From IMG/VR virus record IMGVR_UViG_3300018984_000007, positions 1 to 52,941 of that record: 52,941 bases of DNA; one strand, given 5' to 3'. The stretch's first letter is position 1. Every line of letters starts with the position of its first letter. Positions 45,928 through 52,941 of the stretch are shown piece by piece. This stretch comes from a virus. Made by a program: the position numbers and the translations under genes. The notes beneath the pieces were generated by a model. It was not told the origin of the DNA and ran no database searches. It saw only the letters and a program-made list of their open reading frames with translations.

Positions 45928-47976
45928 GTGGCGCGGACAACCAAACTCATCACAGCGGCTACCGGTACCGGTGTCGTTGGGGGCACGCGTCCGCCGTCGC
46001 TGTTTCGCACCCAAAAGTACCGCCCCGATGGTAATGAATCGAAAACCACCATCGTTGGTAAGCCGACGATTCCTCATTTCTTTGAGGATTACGAAGCCGG
46101 TAATATCAGCCGGTGGACGGTGGTCGCCGGTACCCCGCTGGTCACTTCAGCGGCAGCGTACGGTGGATCTGGATTCGGTGTTCGACTTTCACCTGGTAGT
46201 GGTGTTGGCGCGGGGTTCGGTACGTCCACGAACAAGTGGCCGCAAACTCACACCTGGGCAATCGTACGCACCCGATTCCGATTCAACACACTTCCATCTG
46301 GCACTTCGGGCGACATTTTCACGCTGCAGAGCATCACGCAGACCAATAACACTGACTTGTTTTACGACAATGTCACCGGTCAACTTAAGGCAGACATTGC
46401 AGCTGCCGACACTCTGCTGATTCCCGGTACGGTCACAACCGGCACTTGGTACACGGCCGAAGCTCGAATATTCGTTGGTGCAACCACTCACACTGCTGAG
46501 TTTCGCATCAATGGAACTACTGCCGGTACTATTAGCTCAGCGGGTAATACCAGTACATTCATTCGTTCGTTGACTCTTGGTGCGACCTCCACTAACAAGA
46601 CGTTCCAGATCGACTATGACGACACATACGTTTACGTTGCGTCGGCGCAGCCGGATTGGATCGATGACTGGACTGTTGCTGGAAACCCTGCGGTTGACAC
46701 GCTTACCGACGACTTCACCACTAAGGATCTTACGAAGTGGACGTGGGACGCAGCGGCCAGCGTATCCGGTGGTAACGCGGTAATCCCCTGTACCGGCGCT
46801 TACTCGACGATCTATTCGAACACGAATTATTCTCTAACCGGTTCATCCATCATGTTGAAATGGGCCGGGCTTCCCACTAAGGTGGGTGACGGAACTCAAG
46901 AGGCTCTGTTCATCGCGTACTCGGGTGGAGTAGTCCAAACCAGCAACTACTGGTCGATTTTCTGGACAGCCGGTGGTGCGGGAACACAGGCGATTTGCCT
47001 TCGCGAGATGGAGGCCGGATCCGCTGCCAGTGACGTTTATGTCAACTGGGACGCGACCGCCATGGCTTATTGGCGGATCCGCGAAAGTGGCGGAATAATA
47101 TATTGGGAAACCAGTCCTGATGCGACGACGTGGACAATTCGTCGCCAGAAGGCTCCTGCCGCTGGCATGGATGCGACGACCGTCAAGATCGGTTTGCAGA
47201 CGGGTTACTGGGGAACCGGTGGTGCGTCTGGTAATTTTCTAATCGATAGCATTAATGTTGCGCCGATAGTGCCGACGGGCCAAGTTGCATTTGGCTCATC
47301 GTCCTCGGCAGGGGACATGGTATCGGGGGTTACCAGTAGAACAGTGAACGTCCCGACTGGGGCCGCTATTGGCGATGTGATGGTGGCGGTTCTGGGGCGA
47401 TGGGGATCGGGCAACCCAGCGGTGACGGCTCCGGCCGGGTGGTCACAGAAGGTAGAATACGCTCAAGGCGGAAACTTCGCAGGATCAACCAACAAGACGA
47501 TGATCCTGTGGAAGCGACTGACCGCCGCTGACACTGGCACCTACACATTCTCCTGGACCGGAGGGTTGTGGGCACATCTTCACGTGGTTCGTTTCACTGG
47601 GGTTCTTGCATCAGGTGATCCGATCGGAACGTTACATACCAGCGCTGACACCGGAAGTTCCGGCGCGACTACTTACCCGTCCACCACATTGAATCCAGGG
47701 TTTGTCGGCGCGGGTATGCTTTGGCATGGTTACAACGATGCTGGTGGAACATCCACCCCGCCAACCGGTTACACGACCACTCAGGGAGGCGGGGCAACTT
47801 CAAATGCCATTACCGCCTACAGGTTCCCGACTGGCACTGGGCCACATGTCGCGTCTGGCGGTACTGCTCCAAACACGATACTTCAATCTGTACTAGTCGC
47901 GCTTCAGCCCGCCCCGCCTGGTGGCGGCACAACTACTAACCGGTTCATCGGATGGGGATGGGGAGTGGCAGTGTAA
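45928..47976 (+). CDS. Multidomain carbohydrate-binding-like structural protein
   Basis: A 682-residue protein from GTG 45928. Three domains are apparent: about 50-235 is a concanavalin/LamG-like sandwich (HFFEDYEAGNISRWTVVAGT, then FRFNTLPSGTSGDIFTLQSI and a final DDTYVYVASAQP); about 255-440 is a second one (DDFTTKDLTKWTWDAAASVS; a late GLQTGYWGTGGASGNFLIDS); about 450-665 is a third sandwich with MVAVLGRWGSGNPAVTAPAG and FSWTGGLWAHLHVVRF. Such modules bind glycans, so it may decorate the head or a fibre to grip the host. A dispersed motif core is at 47382-47390. Confidence 0.7.
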   Translation: MARTTKLITAATGTGVVGGTRPPSLFRTQKYRPDGNESKTTIVGKPTIPHFFEDYEAGNISRWTVVAGTPLVTSAAAYGGSGFGVRLSPGSGVGAGFGTSTNKWPQTHTWAIVRTRFRFNTLPSGTSGDIFTLQSITQTNNTDLFYDNVTGQLKADIAAADTLLIPGTVTTGTWYTAEARIFVGATTHTAEFRINGTTAGTISSAGNTSTFIRSLTLGATSTNKTFQIDYDDTYVYVASAQPDWIDDWTVAGNPAVDTLTDDFTTKDLTKWTWDAAASVSGGNAVIPCTGAYSTIYSNTNYSLTGSSIMLKWAGLPTKVGDGTQEALFIAYSGGVVQTSNYWSIFWTAGGAGTQAICLREMEAGSAASDVYVNWDATAMAYWRIRESGGIIYWETSPDATTWTIRRQKAPAAGMDATTVKIGLQTGYWGTGGASGNFLIDSINVAPIVPTGQVAFGSSSSAGDMVSGVTSRTVNVPTGAAIGDVMVAVLGRWGSGNPAVTAPAGWSQKVEYAQGGNFAGSTNKTMILWKRLTAADTGTYTFSWTGGLWAHLHVVRFTGVLASGDPIGTLHTSADTGSSGATTYPSTTLNPGFVGAGMLWHGYNDAGGTSTPPTGYTTTQGGGATSNAITAYRFPTGTGPHVASGGTAPNTILQSVLVALQPAPPGGGTTTNRFIGWGWGVAV

Positions 47977-49214
47977 TGGGAGTCTTGGAGCGCAAGCCAG
48001 GAGGGCCGGACAACTGGGTCGAACAGACCGGTGGTCTGCCCAAGTACATCGAGCGAATCGCCAAGCACCTGCACTATGAGCGTGGGATGTCGATCTCCCA
48101 CGCGATCGCAACCGCCGTCAACACGGTGAAGCGCTGGGCGCGTAAGGGCGGAGTCGTCAAGTATGGTGACCGTAACAATATGAAGGTCACGGTAAAGACC
48201 CAAGCTCAGGCCGCTGCTGCATTGGCGCAATGGGAGGCCAACAAGGCCAAGGCACGCGTCTTGCCAGGCACGCCGGGGGGTGGTAAGATGCGGCGTAGGC
48301 GGGCAGTCAATCTTTCGGAGGACATGGTGACGTTGGAGGCTCTTGCAGCCAGGGCCAACGCCATTGCTGACCCCGAAGCGCGAGGCCGGGCTCGAATGAA
48401 GGTCCTGGAACTTGCAGCCGGTGGTGGGGGTGGCGGTTCTGCCGCGCCTGCCACATTTAAGGGCAAGGCCGGAGCCGTGAAGGGCAAGACCGCCACCCCC
48501 GGTAAGAGCAAGGAACCGCAGGCTCGCGGCCAGAAGAAGGTCGTTGGAAAGCGGAAGCCGCCTTATCAGTGGAAGCACGGTTTCGTCCCAGTGACTGAGA
48601 AGGCGCTGGACTCGAAGGCTAAGGGTTCGCCCGTTGCCAAGGAGACGATCACCAAGAAGTACGGCCCCGTCAAGAAGGTCGGCAACGCGACCCAGACTCC
48701 CTCTGGTCCACGTGAAACAGCGGATAAGATCGTTGGTGGCCGGGCTCAGGGTCAGACCGCTAAGACTGGTGGAACCGTTTCCGGCCGTAAGGGCATCGTT
48801 GCCCTTAGGTTGCGTGAAGGAAAGAACAGTGGCCGTACCTTCGGTGAAGGTGTTCGCGCAGTCCAGGGTGACCCCAACCGTGACGTAGCCACCCGTGCAT
48901 CAACTGCCAAGCGCACCTGGGACAGCATCCCCGACAACCGTCGAGTGGTCCGCAACGGCAAGCGATACGTCATCGCCAACGTTGCAGGTCGCCAGCAGCT
49001 TACTCCTTGGGTTGGGGTGGGTGGCGGTCCTTCGAAGCCGACCAGCAACAAGCGGATCGTGTCGATCCGAACCGCGCAGGCTGAGTCGATGACCGAGGGT
49101 CAGATCCGTAAGGTTCTCAAGCCCAAGGGCGGAGCAACCGGTCAGGCTCGCGCCCCGTTGAACAAGGCGCTGGGTGCTAAGATCAAGCGTCGGAAGATTG
49201 CGAGAGTAGCATGA
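47976..49214 (+). CDS. Head morphogenesis-region protein with basic tail
   Basis: A 412-residue protein. ATG 47976 overlaps the previous stop (TAATG); 24 bases of upstream open frame are ignored. Residues 1-60 (NWVEQTGGLPKYIERIAKHL, HYERGMSISHAIATAVNTVK) form a small helical domain often found beside portal and protease genes in actinophages. The remainder is Lys/Arg/Gly-rich and mostly disordered, with a GGGGGG stretch made by a dispersed motif copy (48426-48440); two more copies (48488-48501 minus, 49016-49033) occur here. Possibly DNA- or scaffold-binding within the head. Confidence 0.65.
   Translation: MGVLERKPGGPDNWVEQTGGLPKYIERIAKHLHYERGMSISHAIATAVNTVKRWARKGGVVKYGDRNNMKVTVKTQAQAAAALAQWEANKAKARVLPGTPGGGKMRRRRAVNLSEDMVTLEALAARANAIADPEARGRARMKVLELAAGGGGGGSAAPATFKGKAGAVKGKTATPGKSKEPQARGQKKVVGKRKPPYQWKHGFVPVTEKALDSKAKGSPVAKETITKKYGPVKKVGNATQTPSGPRETADKIVGGRAQGQTAKTGGTVSGRKGIVALRLREGKNSGRTFGEGVRAVQGDPNRDVATRASTAKRTWDSIPDNRRVVRNGKRYVIANVAGRQQLTPWVGVGGGPSKPTSNKRIVSIRTAQAESMTEGQIRKVLKPKGGATGQARAPLNKALGAKIKRRKIARVA
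48426..48440 (+). repeat. Dispersed motif GGGGGTGGCGGTTCT
   Basis: Near-ideal copy, read as GGGGS; one of three copies within 600 bases. Confidence 0.8.
48488..48501 (-). repeat. Dispersed motif on minus strand (GACCGCCACCCCCG)
   Basis: Reads CGGGGGTGGCGGTC on the minus strand, 50 bases after a + copy, giving a divergent pair. Confidence 0.7.
49016..49033 (+). repeat. Dispersed motif GGTGGGTGGCGGTCCTTC
   Basis: Near-ideal copy, read as GVGGGPS. Confidence 0.8.
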
Positions 49215-50554
49215 GCAAGGTTACTCTCTCCCCTGTTGATCTGTCGATCGCGGAAAAGACCGGTCGCCGGACCTTCCGCAAGCAGATTCTCAAGAAGGGG
49301 ACCATCAACTACCAGGGCACGCGGGTCGACTTCGACGACGACTTCCTGAGCGACTGTGTTGAGGCGTTCAAGAACGGCGCGTACGATCAGGTTCCCTTTG
49401 TACTCGCGACTCCGGACAATGCGCATAACATGGACCCGGAGCGCTATCGCGGCGAGATCGTCGACATGGAACTCACTGACGACGGTATCGACGCGATCAT
49501 CGAAACTACCAAGTCCGGCGCTAAGGCGATCGAGGACAACCCCAAGTTGGGGGTGTCGGCTCGCATCGTCCAGGGTCTGGCCAAGGTGGACGGTCGTAGT
49601 TTCCCTCGGGCGATCCAACACGTGCTCGCCACGATGGACCCGAGGCTGACGGGCATGCAGCCCTGGCAGCCGGTCGACCTGGCAATGTATTCTGGTGATG
49701 ACGAAGTGCTCGACCTCACCGCAGCTACCGTGAAGAAGGGAAACTCAGTGGCCACCAAGCCCAAGGCACGCAGCGGCGGGGTCGTTTCGTTCGACCTGTC
49801 CTCGCTGACCGACGAGCAGTTCAACATTCTGCTGTCGACTGCCGTCATGGACCCCGAGACGGACACCGATGACGGGACCGAAGAGCGTACTGTCACCGTC
49901 AAGACCAAGCGTTCCCCCAAGAGGGTCGTCGGCAAGCGCGTCGTCCAGGAGGCTGCGGCCGAAGAGGACGAGGACCTCGACGAGGTCGTCGACGAGGACG
50001 ACGACGACGTGGAGTACGTCGACGAGGAGGGTAACGCCGTCGACGCCGAGGGCAACCTCCTGGAGGACGACGAGGACGCCGAGCTGGAGGACGAGGACGA
50101 GGACGACGAGGACGAGGTCGTCGAGGCTCCGGCCGCTCGCGTCAAGGCCAAGCCTCGCAAGGCGGTTCCCGGCCAGCGTCGCAAGGTGGAGCTTTCCGAG
50201 CCGGTTCGCCCGGCGAAGAAGATGAGCAAGGCGCGTCGGCTGGAGCTGATGCTCTCCGAGCGCGTTTGGGAGAGCGAGAAGTCCAAGTACATCGGCGCTG
50301 GGGTTCCTCCGTTCCTCGTGGACCTGGCCGAGCCGGTCCTCAAGTCGCCGGACTCGCAGCTCCTGGACCTGTCCGAGGTGGGTGGCGGTTCTGTCGACGC
50401 TCGCACCACGATCCGCAAGATGCTGGACGGCGTCAAGGGAATGGTCGACCTGCGACCGGAGATCGGTCACCAGGTCGACCTGAGCACCATCGAGAAGGAC
50501 AGCCCTACCGACCGGGCACTCCAGGCCTGGAACGAGACCTACGGCACGCCCTGA
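49211..50554 (+). CDS. Capsid maturation protease fused to scaffold
   Basis: A 447-residue protein from ATG 49211, overlapping the previous stop by 4 bases. Residues 1-160 look like a Mu gpI-type prohead protease (RRTFRKQILKKGTINYQGTR; VPFVLATPDNAHNMDPERYR; LGVSARIVQGLAKVDGRSFP). Residues about 210-330 are a scaffold-like region dominated by Asp/Glu (long DEDD runs). The C-terminal 100 residues are helical (MSKARRLELMLSERVWESEK) with a capsid-binding look. Protease-scaffold fusions self-cleave during head assembly. A dispersed motif copy (50378-50392) lies near the C-terminus. Confidence 0.75.
   Translation: MSKVTLSPVDLSIAEKTGRRTFRKQILKKGTINYQGTRVDFDDDFLSDCVEAFKNGAYDQVPFVLATPDNAHNMDPERYRGEIVDMELTDDGIDAIIETTKSGAKAIEDNPKLGVSARIVQGLAKVDGRSFPRAIQHVLATMDPRLTGMQPWQPVDLAMYSGDDEVLDLTAATVKKGNSVATKPKARSGGVVSFDLSSLTDEQFNILLSTAVMDPETDTDDGTEERTVTVKTKRSPKRVVGKRVVQEAAAEEDEDLDEVVDEDDDDVEYVDEEGNAVDAEGNLLEDDEDAELEDEDEDDEDEVVEAPAARVKAKPRKAVPGQRRKVELSEPVRPAKKMSKARRLELMLSERVWESEKSKYIGAGVPPFLVDLAEPVLKSPDSQLLDLSEVGGGSVDARTTIRKMLDGVKGMVDLRPEIGHQVDLSTIEKDSPTDRALQAWNETYGTP
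50378..50392 (+). repeat. Dispersed motif GGTGGGTGGCGGTTC
   Basis: Copy in the protease/scaffold gene, read as VGGGSV. Confidence 0.75.
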
Positions 50555-50590
50555 CCGGCTGGCCCTGACAAAGAATAAGGAGAACCCAAC

Positions 50591-51031
50591 ATGTCGGGTG
50601 TTAACCCGCGTTACGTTCAGGGTCCGGTTACCTACCAGGTCGTCGAGACGGTCGTCGGTGGGCAGCTGGTCGAGGCTCGTACGGGCGGTAAGGTTGGCGT
50701 CGCTGCCGCCGGTTCCGTTCGGTGCCTCGGCGTCGCGACCAAGGACGCCACCCCCACCGTGGCAGGCACGGGTACCGATGTGTTCGGTAACCCGACCTTC
50801 GCCCTCCAGATGGTCACCGACCAGGTCGCTGTCGGCGGTTCCGACGCGATTTACCCGGTGACTTACTCCGCGAACGCCACCTTCGGTGATCGTCTCGTCT
50901 GCACGGCCAATGGAACGGTCGCCCCTGCTGGCGCCGCTCCTGATGCCCGTACCGTGGTCGGCGTGTGCGCCGAGCCCAATGGTGTCGTCATCGCCACCAA
51001 CGTCATCGGCCTCGCGAAGATCCTGGTCTGA
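50591..51031 (+). CDS. Capsid decoration (cement) protein
   Basis: A 146-residue protein from ATG 50591 after AAGGAGAACCC. It is beta-rich and small, with VVETVVGGQLVEARTGGKVG and ATFGDRLVCTANGTVAPAGA; DUF2190/decoration-protein-like. Position between scaffold/protease and major capsid gene is that of siphophage head decoration proteins, which bind and stabilise the expanded shell. Confidence 0.75.
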   Translation: MSGVNPRYVQGPVTYQVVETVVGGQLVEARTGGKVGVAAAGSVRCLGVATKDATPTVAGTGTDVFGNPTFALQMVTDQVAVGGSDAIYPVTYSANATFGDRLVCTANGTVAPAGAAPDARTVVGVCAEPNGVVIATNVIGLAKILV

Positions 51032-51069
51032 CGACCCCTCGCGACTGATTTACTAGAGAGGAAAAGCGA

Positions 51070-51987
51070 GTGCCCACCAAGGTCGTTAGTGCACAGGACG
51101 GTCTCCGTCTCACTGTCAACGCCATGACCAAGGACCCGACGCTCATCCCGGCGCGTCTGATCCAGAACCTGGAGAAGGAGTTCATCACTGACGCTCTTCT
51201 CCGGACGCTGCCTGCCACCAAGTCCGGGGTTTATGTCTACGACGAGTCCACCCCGATGTTCGCGGACGGCTCCGCCGCGATCGTCGAGGAGTTCGGTGAG
51301 ATCCCGGTCATCACCGGCCGTCAGGGTGACCGCAAGGCGGCTTACACCGTCAAGCGCGCTCTCGCGATGATGGTCTCTCAGGAGATGATCAACCGCAACG
51401 ACGTGGACCGAGTGAACACCCAGATCCGCCAGATCCGCAACACGATGGTGCGCACCTGGGAGACTTCTTTCCTCCAGGCTCTGTTCACCCTCACCACCAA
51501 CACGCAGGCCGCCGTTGGTGCCTGGTCCGGTGGTACCTCGAAGATCCGCAACGACCTGGCCCTGGCCTCGAAGAAGATCGCGGACTCCGCGCCGACTTCG
51601 GACCCGGACAACTACTTCGGTTTCCAGGCCGACACGCTGGTCATCGGGCACACCTCGCGTACCGACCTGATGACGAACGCGGACTTCAACGCCGCGTTCA
51701 GTTCGCAGGGTCCGCTGGCCGCGAAGAACACCGGCTACACTGGTGAGCTTCCGGGTCAGTTCTTCGGCCTGAACATCATGGTCTCCCGTGAGCTGGACCG
51801 TCTTTACCCCGGTAAGGCGATCCTGCTCCAGCGCAAGGTCGTCGGCGGTATCGGTGACGAGCGTCCGCTGCGGGCGACCGAGCTTTACCCGGACCGTCCG
51901 CGTGAGACGTTCCGGTCCGACCTCGTTCGTCAGTCGGCGGTCGTCATCGACCAGCCCGGCGCGGCGTGCCTCATCACGGGAGTCTGA
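51070..51987 (+). CDS. Major capsid protein (HK97 fold)
   Basis: A 305-residue protein from GTG 51070 after GAGAGGAAAAGC. The N-terminus is short and helical with no long delta domain, agreeing with a separate scaffold. Features fit the HK97 fold: an E-loop-like part (YVYDESTPMFADGSAAIVEE), a spine helix (DRVNTQIRQIRNTMVRTWET), P-domain and A-domain strands (FGFQADTLVIGHTSRTDLMT; GQFFGLNIMVSRELDRLYPG) and a C-terminal strand (QSAVVIDQPGAACLITGV). Strong codon bias toward C/G-ending codons supports high expression. Confidence 0.88.
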   Translation: MPTKVVSAQDGLRLTVNAMTKDPTLIPARLIQNLEKEFITDALLRTLPATKSGVYVYDESTPMFADGSAAIVEEFGEIPVITGRQGDRKAAYTVKRALAMMVSQEMINRNDVDRVNTQIRQIRNTMVRTWETSFLQALFTLTTNTQAAVGAWSGGTSKIRNDLALASKKIADSAPTSDPDNYFGFQADTLVIGHTSRTDLMTNADFNAAFSSQGPLAAKNTGYTGELPGQFFGLNIMVSRELDRLYPGKAILLQRKVVGGIGDERPLRATELYPDRPRETFRSDLVRQSAVVIDQPGAACLITGV

Positions 51988-51989
51988 GC

Positions 51990-52592
51990 ATGGCAGAGTA
52001 CGTGGTTCTGGCTGACGGGTGGCGTCGGCCGACCAAGATGGCAGACAACGCCACTCGTGACCTTCTGGAGTGGGAGGACTACTCCAAGGGTGATGTCGTC
52101 GAGCTGGACGAAGAGAAGGACAAGGCGGAGATCACCCGCCTGACCCCGGCTTTCCGTCCGGCGATCATGCTCAAGTCGGAGTACGAGAAGGTCGACCCCG
52201 AGTACCAGCGTCAGGTCATGGCTGTGACCGCCGCTCGTGCGGCCACCCTGGGTGGCGCGGGTTCCGCTCTTCCCGGCGACAACCAGCGCGAGTTCCCCGA
52301 GGGTCAGCGTGTGGACGCTCCGGGTTCCGCCGTCGGCTCTGGGGGTACGGACCCCGAGCCGCAGGGTCTCACGGGTGAGGCTGCAGGGGACAAGTATGAC
52401 GACGCCGAGGCGTACTCGTACCCCGAGCTGCAGGCCGAGGCTCGCAGTCGCGGGATCAGCGCGGGTGGCTCGCGGGGTGACCTGGCGGCTCGTCTCCGCG
52501 AATTCGACCGGCTCAACCAGTCCGAGCTGACTCGCCGTGCGGCGGGCGAGGACCTGGACGACGACAACAAGGACGTTGCGCTCAACAACTGA
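51990..52592 (+). CDS. Head-tail or head accessory protein with SAP-like motif
   Basis: A 200-residue protein. ATG 51990 lies two bases after the capsid stop; the longer frame is overlap. Residues 1-60 are folded (AEYVVLADGWRRPTKMADNA; GDVVELDEEKDKAEITRLTP); the middle is disordered and Gly/Pro-rich; residues about 138-175 (YSYPELQAEARSRGISAGGS, RGDLAARLREFD) are a SAP/HeH-type helix-extended-helix that may bind DNA or the capsid interior. It ends in an acidic tail. It lies between capsid and connector. Confidence 0.65.
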   Translation: MAEYVVLADGWRRPTKMADNATRDLLEWEDYSKGDVVELDEEKDKAEITRLTPAFRPAIMLKSEYEKVDPEYQRQVMAVTAARAATLGGAGSALPGDNQREFPEGQRVDAPGSAVGSGGTDPEPQGLTGEAAGDKYDDAEAYSYPELQAEARSRGISAGGSRGDLAARLREFDRLNQSELTRRAAGEDLDDDNKDVALNN

Positions 52593-52626
52593 GTGCACGC
52601 CAACTACGACCCTCCAGGAGGCTAAC

Positions 52627-52941
52627 GTGTACTCGTCGGTAGACGATGTTCGTAACGCGTTGGCCCCTGGAGGGTCGGCGTCTGACACCGGAACCGCTGC
52701 GGCGGTCGAGGACAACCAAATCCAAGACGCCATTGCCGAGGCGGACGGCATCATCTCGGTGCATATCGCGTCGCGGTACGAGATTCCGCTGGACATGACC
52801 GCCACCCCACCTGGTGTGGTGGCGGTTTCCCCGGTTCGGTGGTGGTCCCGGACCATCGCGGCTTACCTCATCACGCTAACTTACAAGCGTGGCAAGGACG
52901 TTCCCGAGGACGAGCCAGCTCGGCTGCGGTACGACGAAGTG
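52627..52941 (+). CDS. Head-tail connector, Gp36/DUF1320-like (N-terminal part; continues at 131-331)
   Basis: GTG 52627 follows CCAGGAGGCTAAC. This is the start of the connector gene whose C-terminal part opens the window; 105 codons lie here, and bases 131-331 add 67 codons including the stop. The end 52816-52941 repeats bases 5-130. See the entry at 5-331 for the function. The product reads through a near-perfect DNA palindrome at 52798-52826 (MTATPPGVVAV). Confidence 0.75.
   Translation, partial: MYSSVDDVRNALAPGGSASDTGTAAAVEDNQIQDAIAEADGIISVHIASRYEIPLDMTATPPGVVAVSPVRWWSRTIAAYLITLTYKRGKDVPEDEPARLRYDEV
52798..52826. repeat. 29-base palindrome formed by facing dispersed motifs
   Basis: A minus motif core (ACCGCCACC, 52798-52806) faces a plus core (GGTGGCGGT, 52818-52826); 13 of 14 base pairs match around T52812. 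The contig break (52816 equals position 5) falls inside it. Confidence 0.75.
52816..52941. repeat. Right copy of 126-bp terminal direct repeat
   Basis: Identical to 5-130; shows that the two ends of the window are contiguous in the genome. Confidence 0.9.

Noticed and set aside
1-52941. Dispersed word explained as a glycine-linker protein motif
   Set aside because: It is also read as V-A-V and G-W-R, lies in leftward genes in antisense, and occurs between genes.
1-52941. Integrase, immunity repressor, tRNA genes or CRISPR array
   Set aside because: I looked for recombinase, repressor, tRNA cloverleaf and spaced direct repeats and saw none; this suggests a lytic phage, but I could not run a tRNA or HMM search.

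Overview
The window is a nearly complete genome of a tailed, long-tailed (siphovirus-type) phage of a high-GC actinobacterium, most likely Streptomyces or a relative. Evidence: high GC, frequent GTG/TTG starts, dense head-to-tail gene packing, an HK97-type capsid, and a set of promoters of the form TTGTGY-N17/18-TAGGAT, whose TAGGAT -10 resembles that used by the Streptomyces housekeeping sigma factor. Bases 5-130 recur as 52816-52941, so the contig closes on itself. One head-tail connector gene runs from 52627 across the junction to 331. I see no integrase, repressor, tRNA gene, CRISPR array or transposon.

Layout from the junction: head-tail completion and tail genes (1-11400: connector, completion proteins, major tail protein, frameshifted chaperone pair, tape measure, distal tail protein, an 1832-residue tail/receptor protein); lysis cassette (11409-13954: amidase endolysin plus a chain of small membrane proteins and a holin); rightward DNA metabolism (14227-34470: SNF2-like helicase, RuvC-like resolvase, HNH and RecB/Cas4-like nucleases, Sak4-like ATPase with a DUF669-like partner, primase-polymerase/helicase, a repeat-rich non-coding origin candidate, family A DNA polymerase, PurZ, three exported paralogues, a papain-like protease, a deoxyribosyltransferase-dUTPase fusion); a leftward block of small genes (38861 down to 34569); an AT-richer control region (38862-39338) with divergent promoters and twin palindromes; then rightward packaging and head genes (39339-52941: terminases, portal, a block of fibre-like genes, protease/scaffold, decoration protein, major capsid).

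Two results stand out. First, the genome carries a 9-base word GGTGGCGGT at 32 distinct + strand places, often extended to GGGTGGCGGTYCTT, plus 13 copies on the other strand. It lies in all three reading frames, inside leftward genes and between genes, so it behaves as a DNA-level signal and not as a protein motif. I do not recognise it. Second, polymerase and PurZ lie 320 bases apart. PurZ has the catalytic Asp of PurA replaced by Ser (GSEAKG), the signature of enzymes that make 2-aminoadenine nucleotides, so the genome may carry Z (2,6-diaminopurine) in place of A.

Other unusual content: a family of three proteins sharing a Cys-rich GHDAR domain, three tandem secreted paralogues and a lipoprotein, many translationally coupled microproteins, and promoters followed at once by strong RNA hairpins or by leaderless starts. 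All calls were made by reading the sequence; no database search was run.
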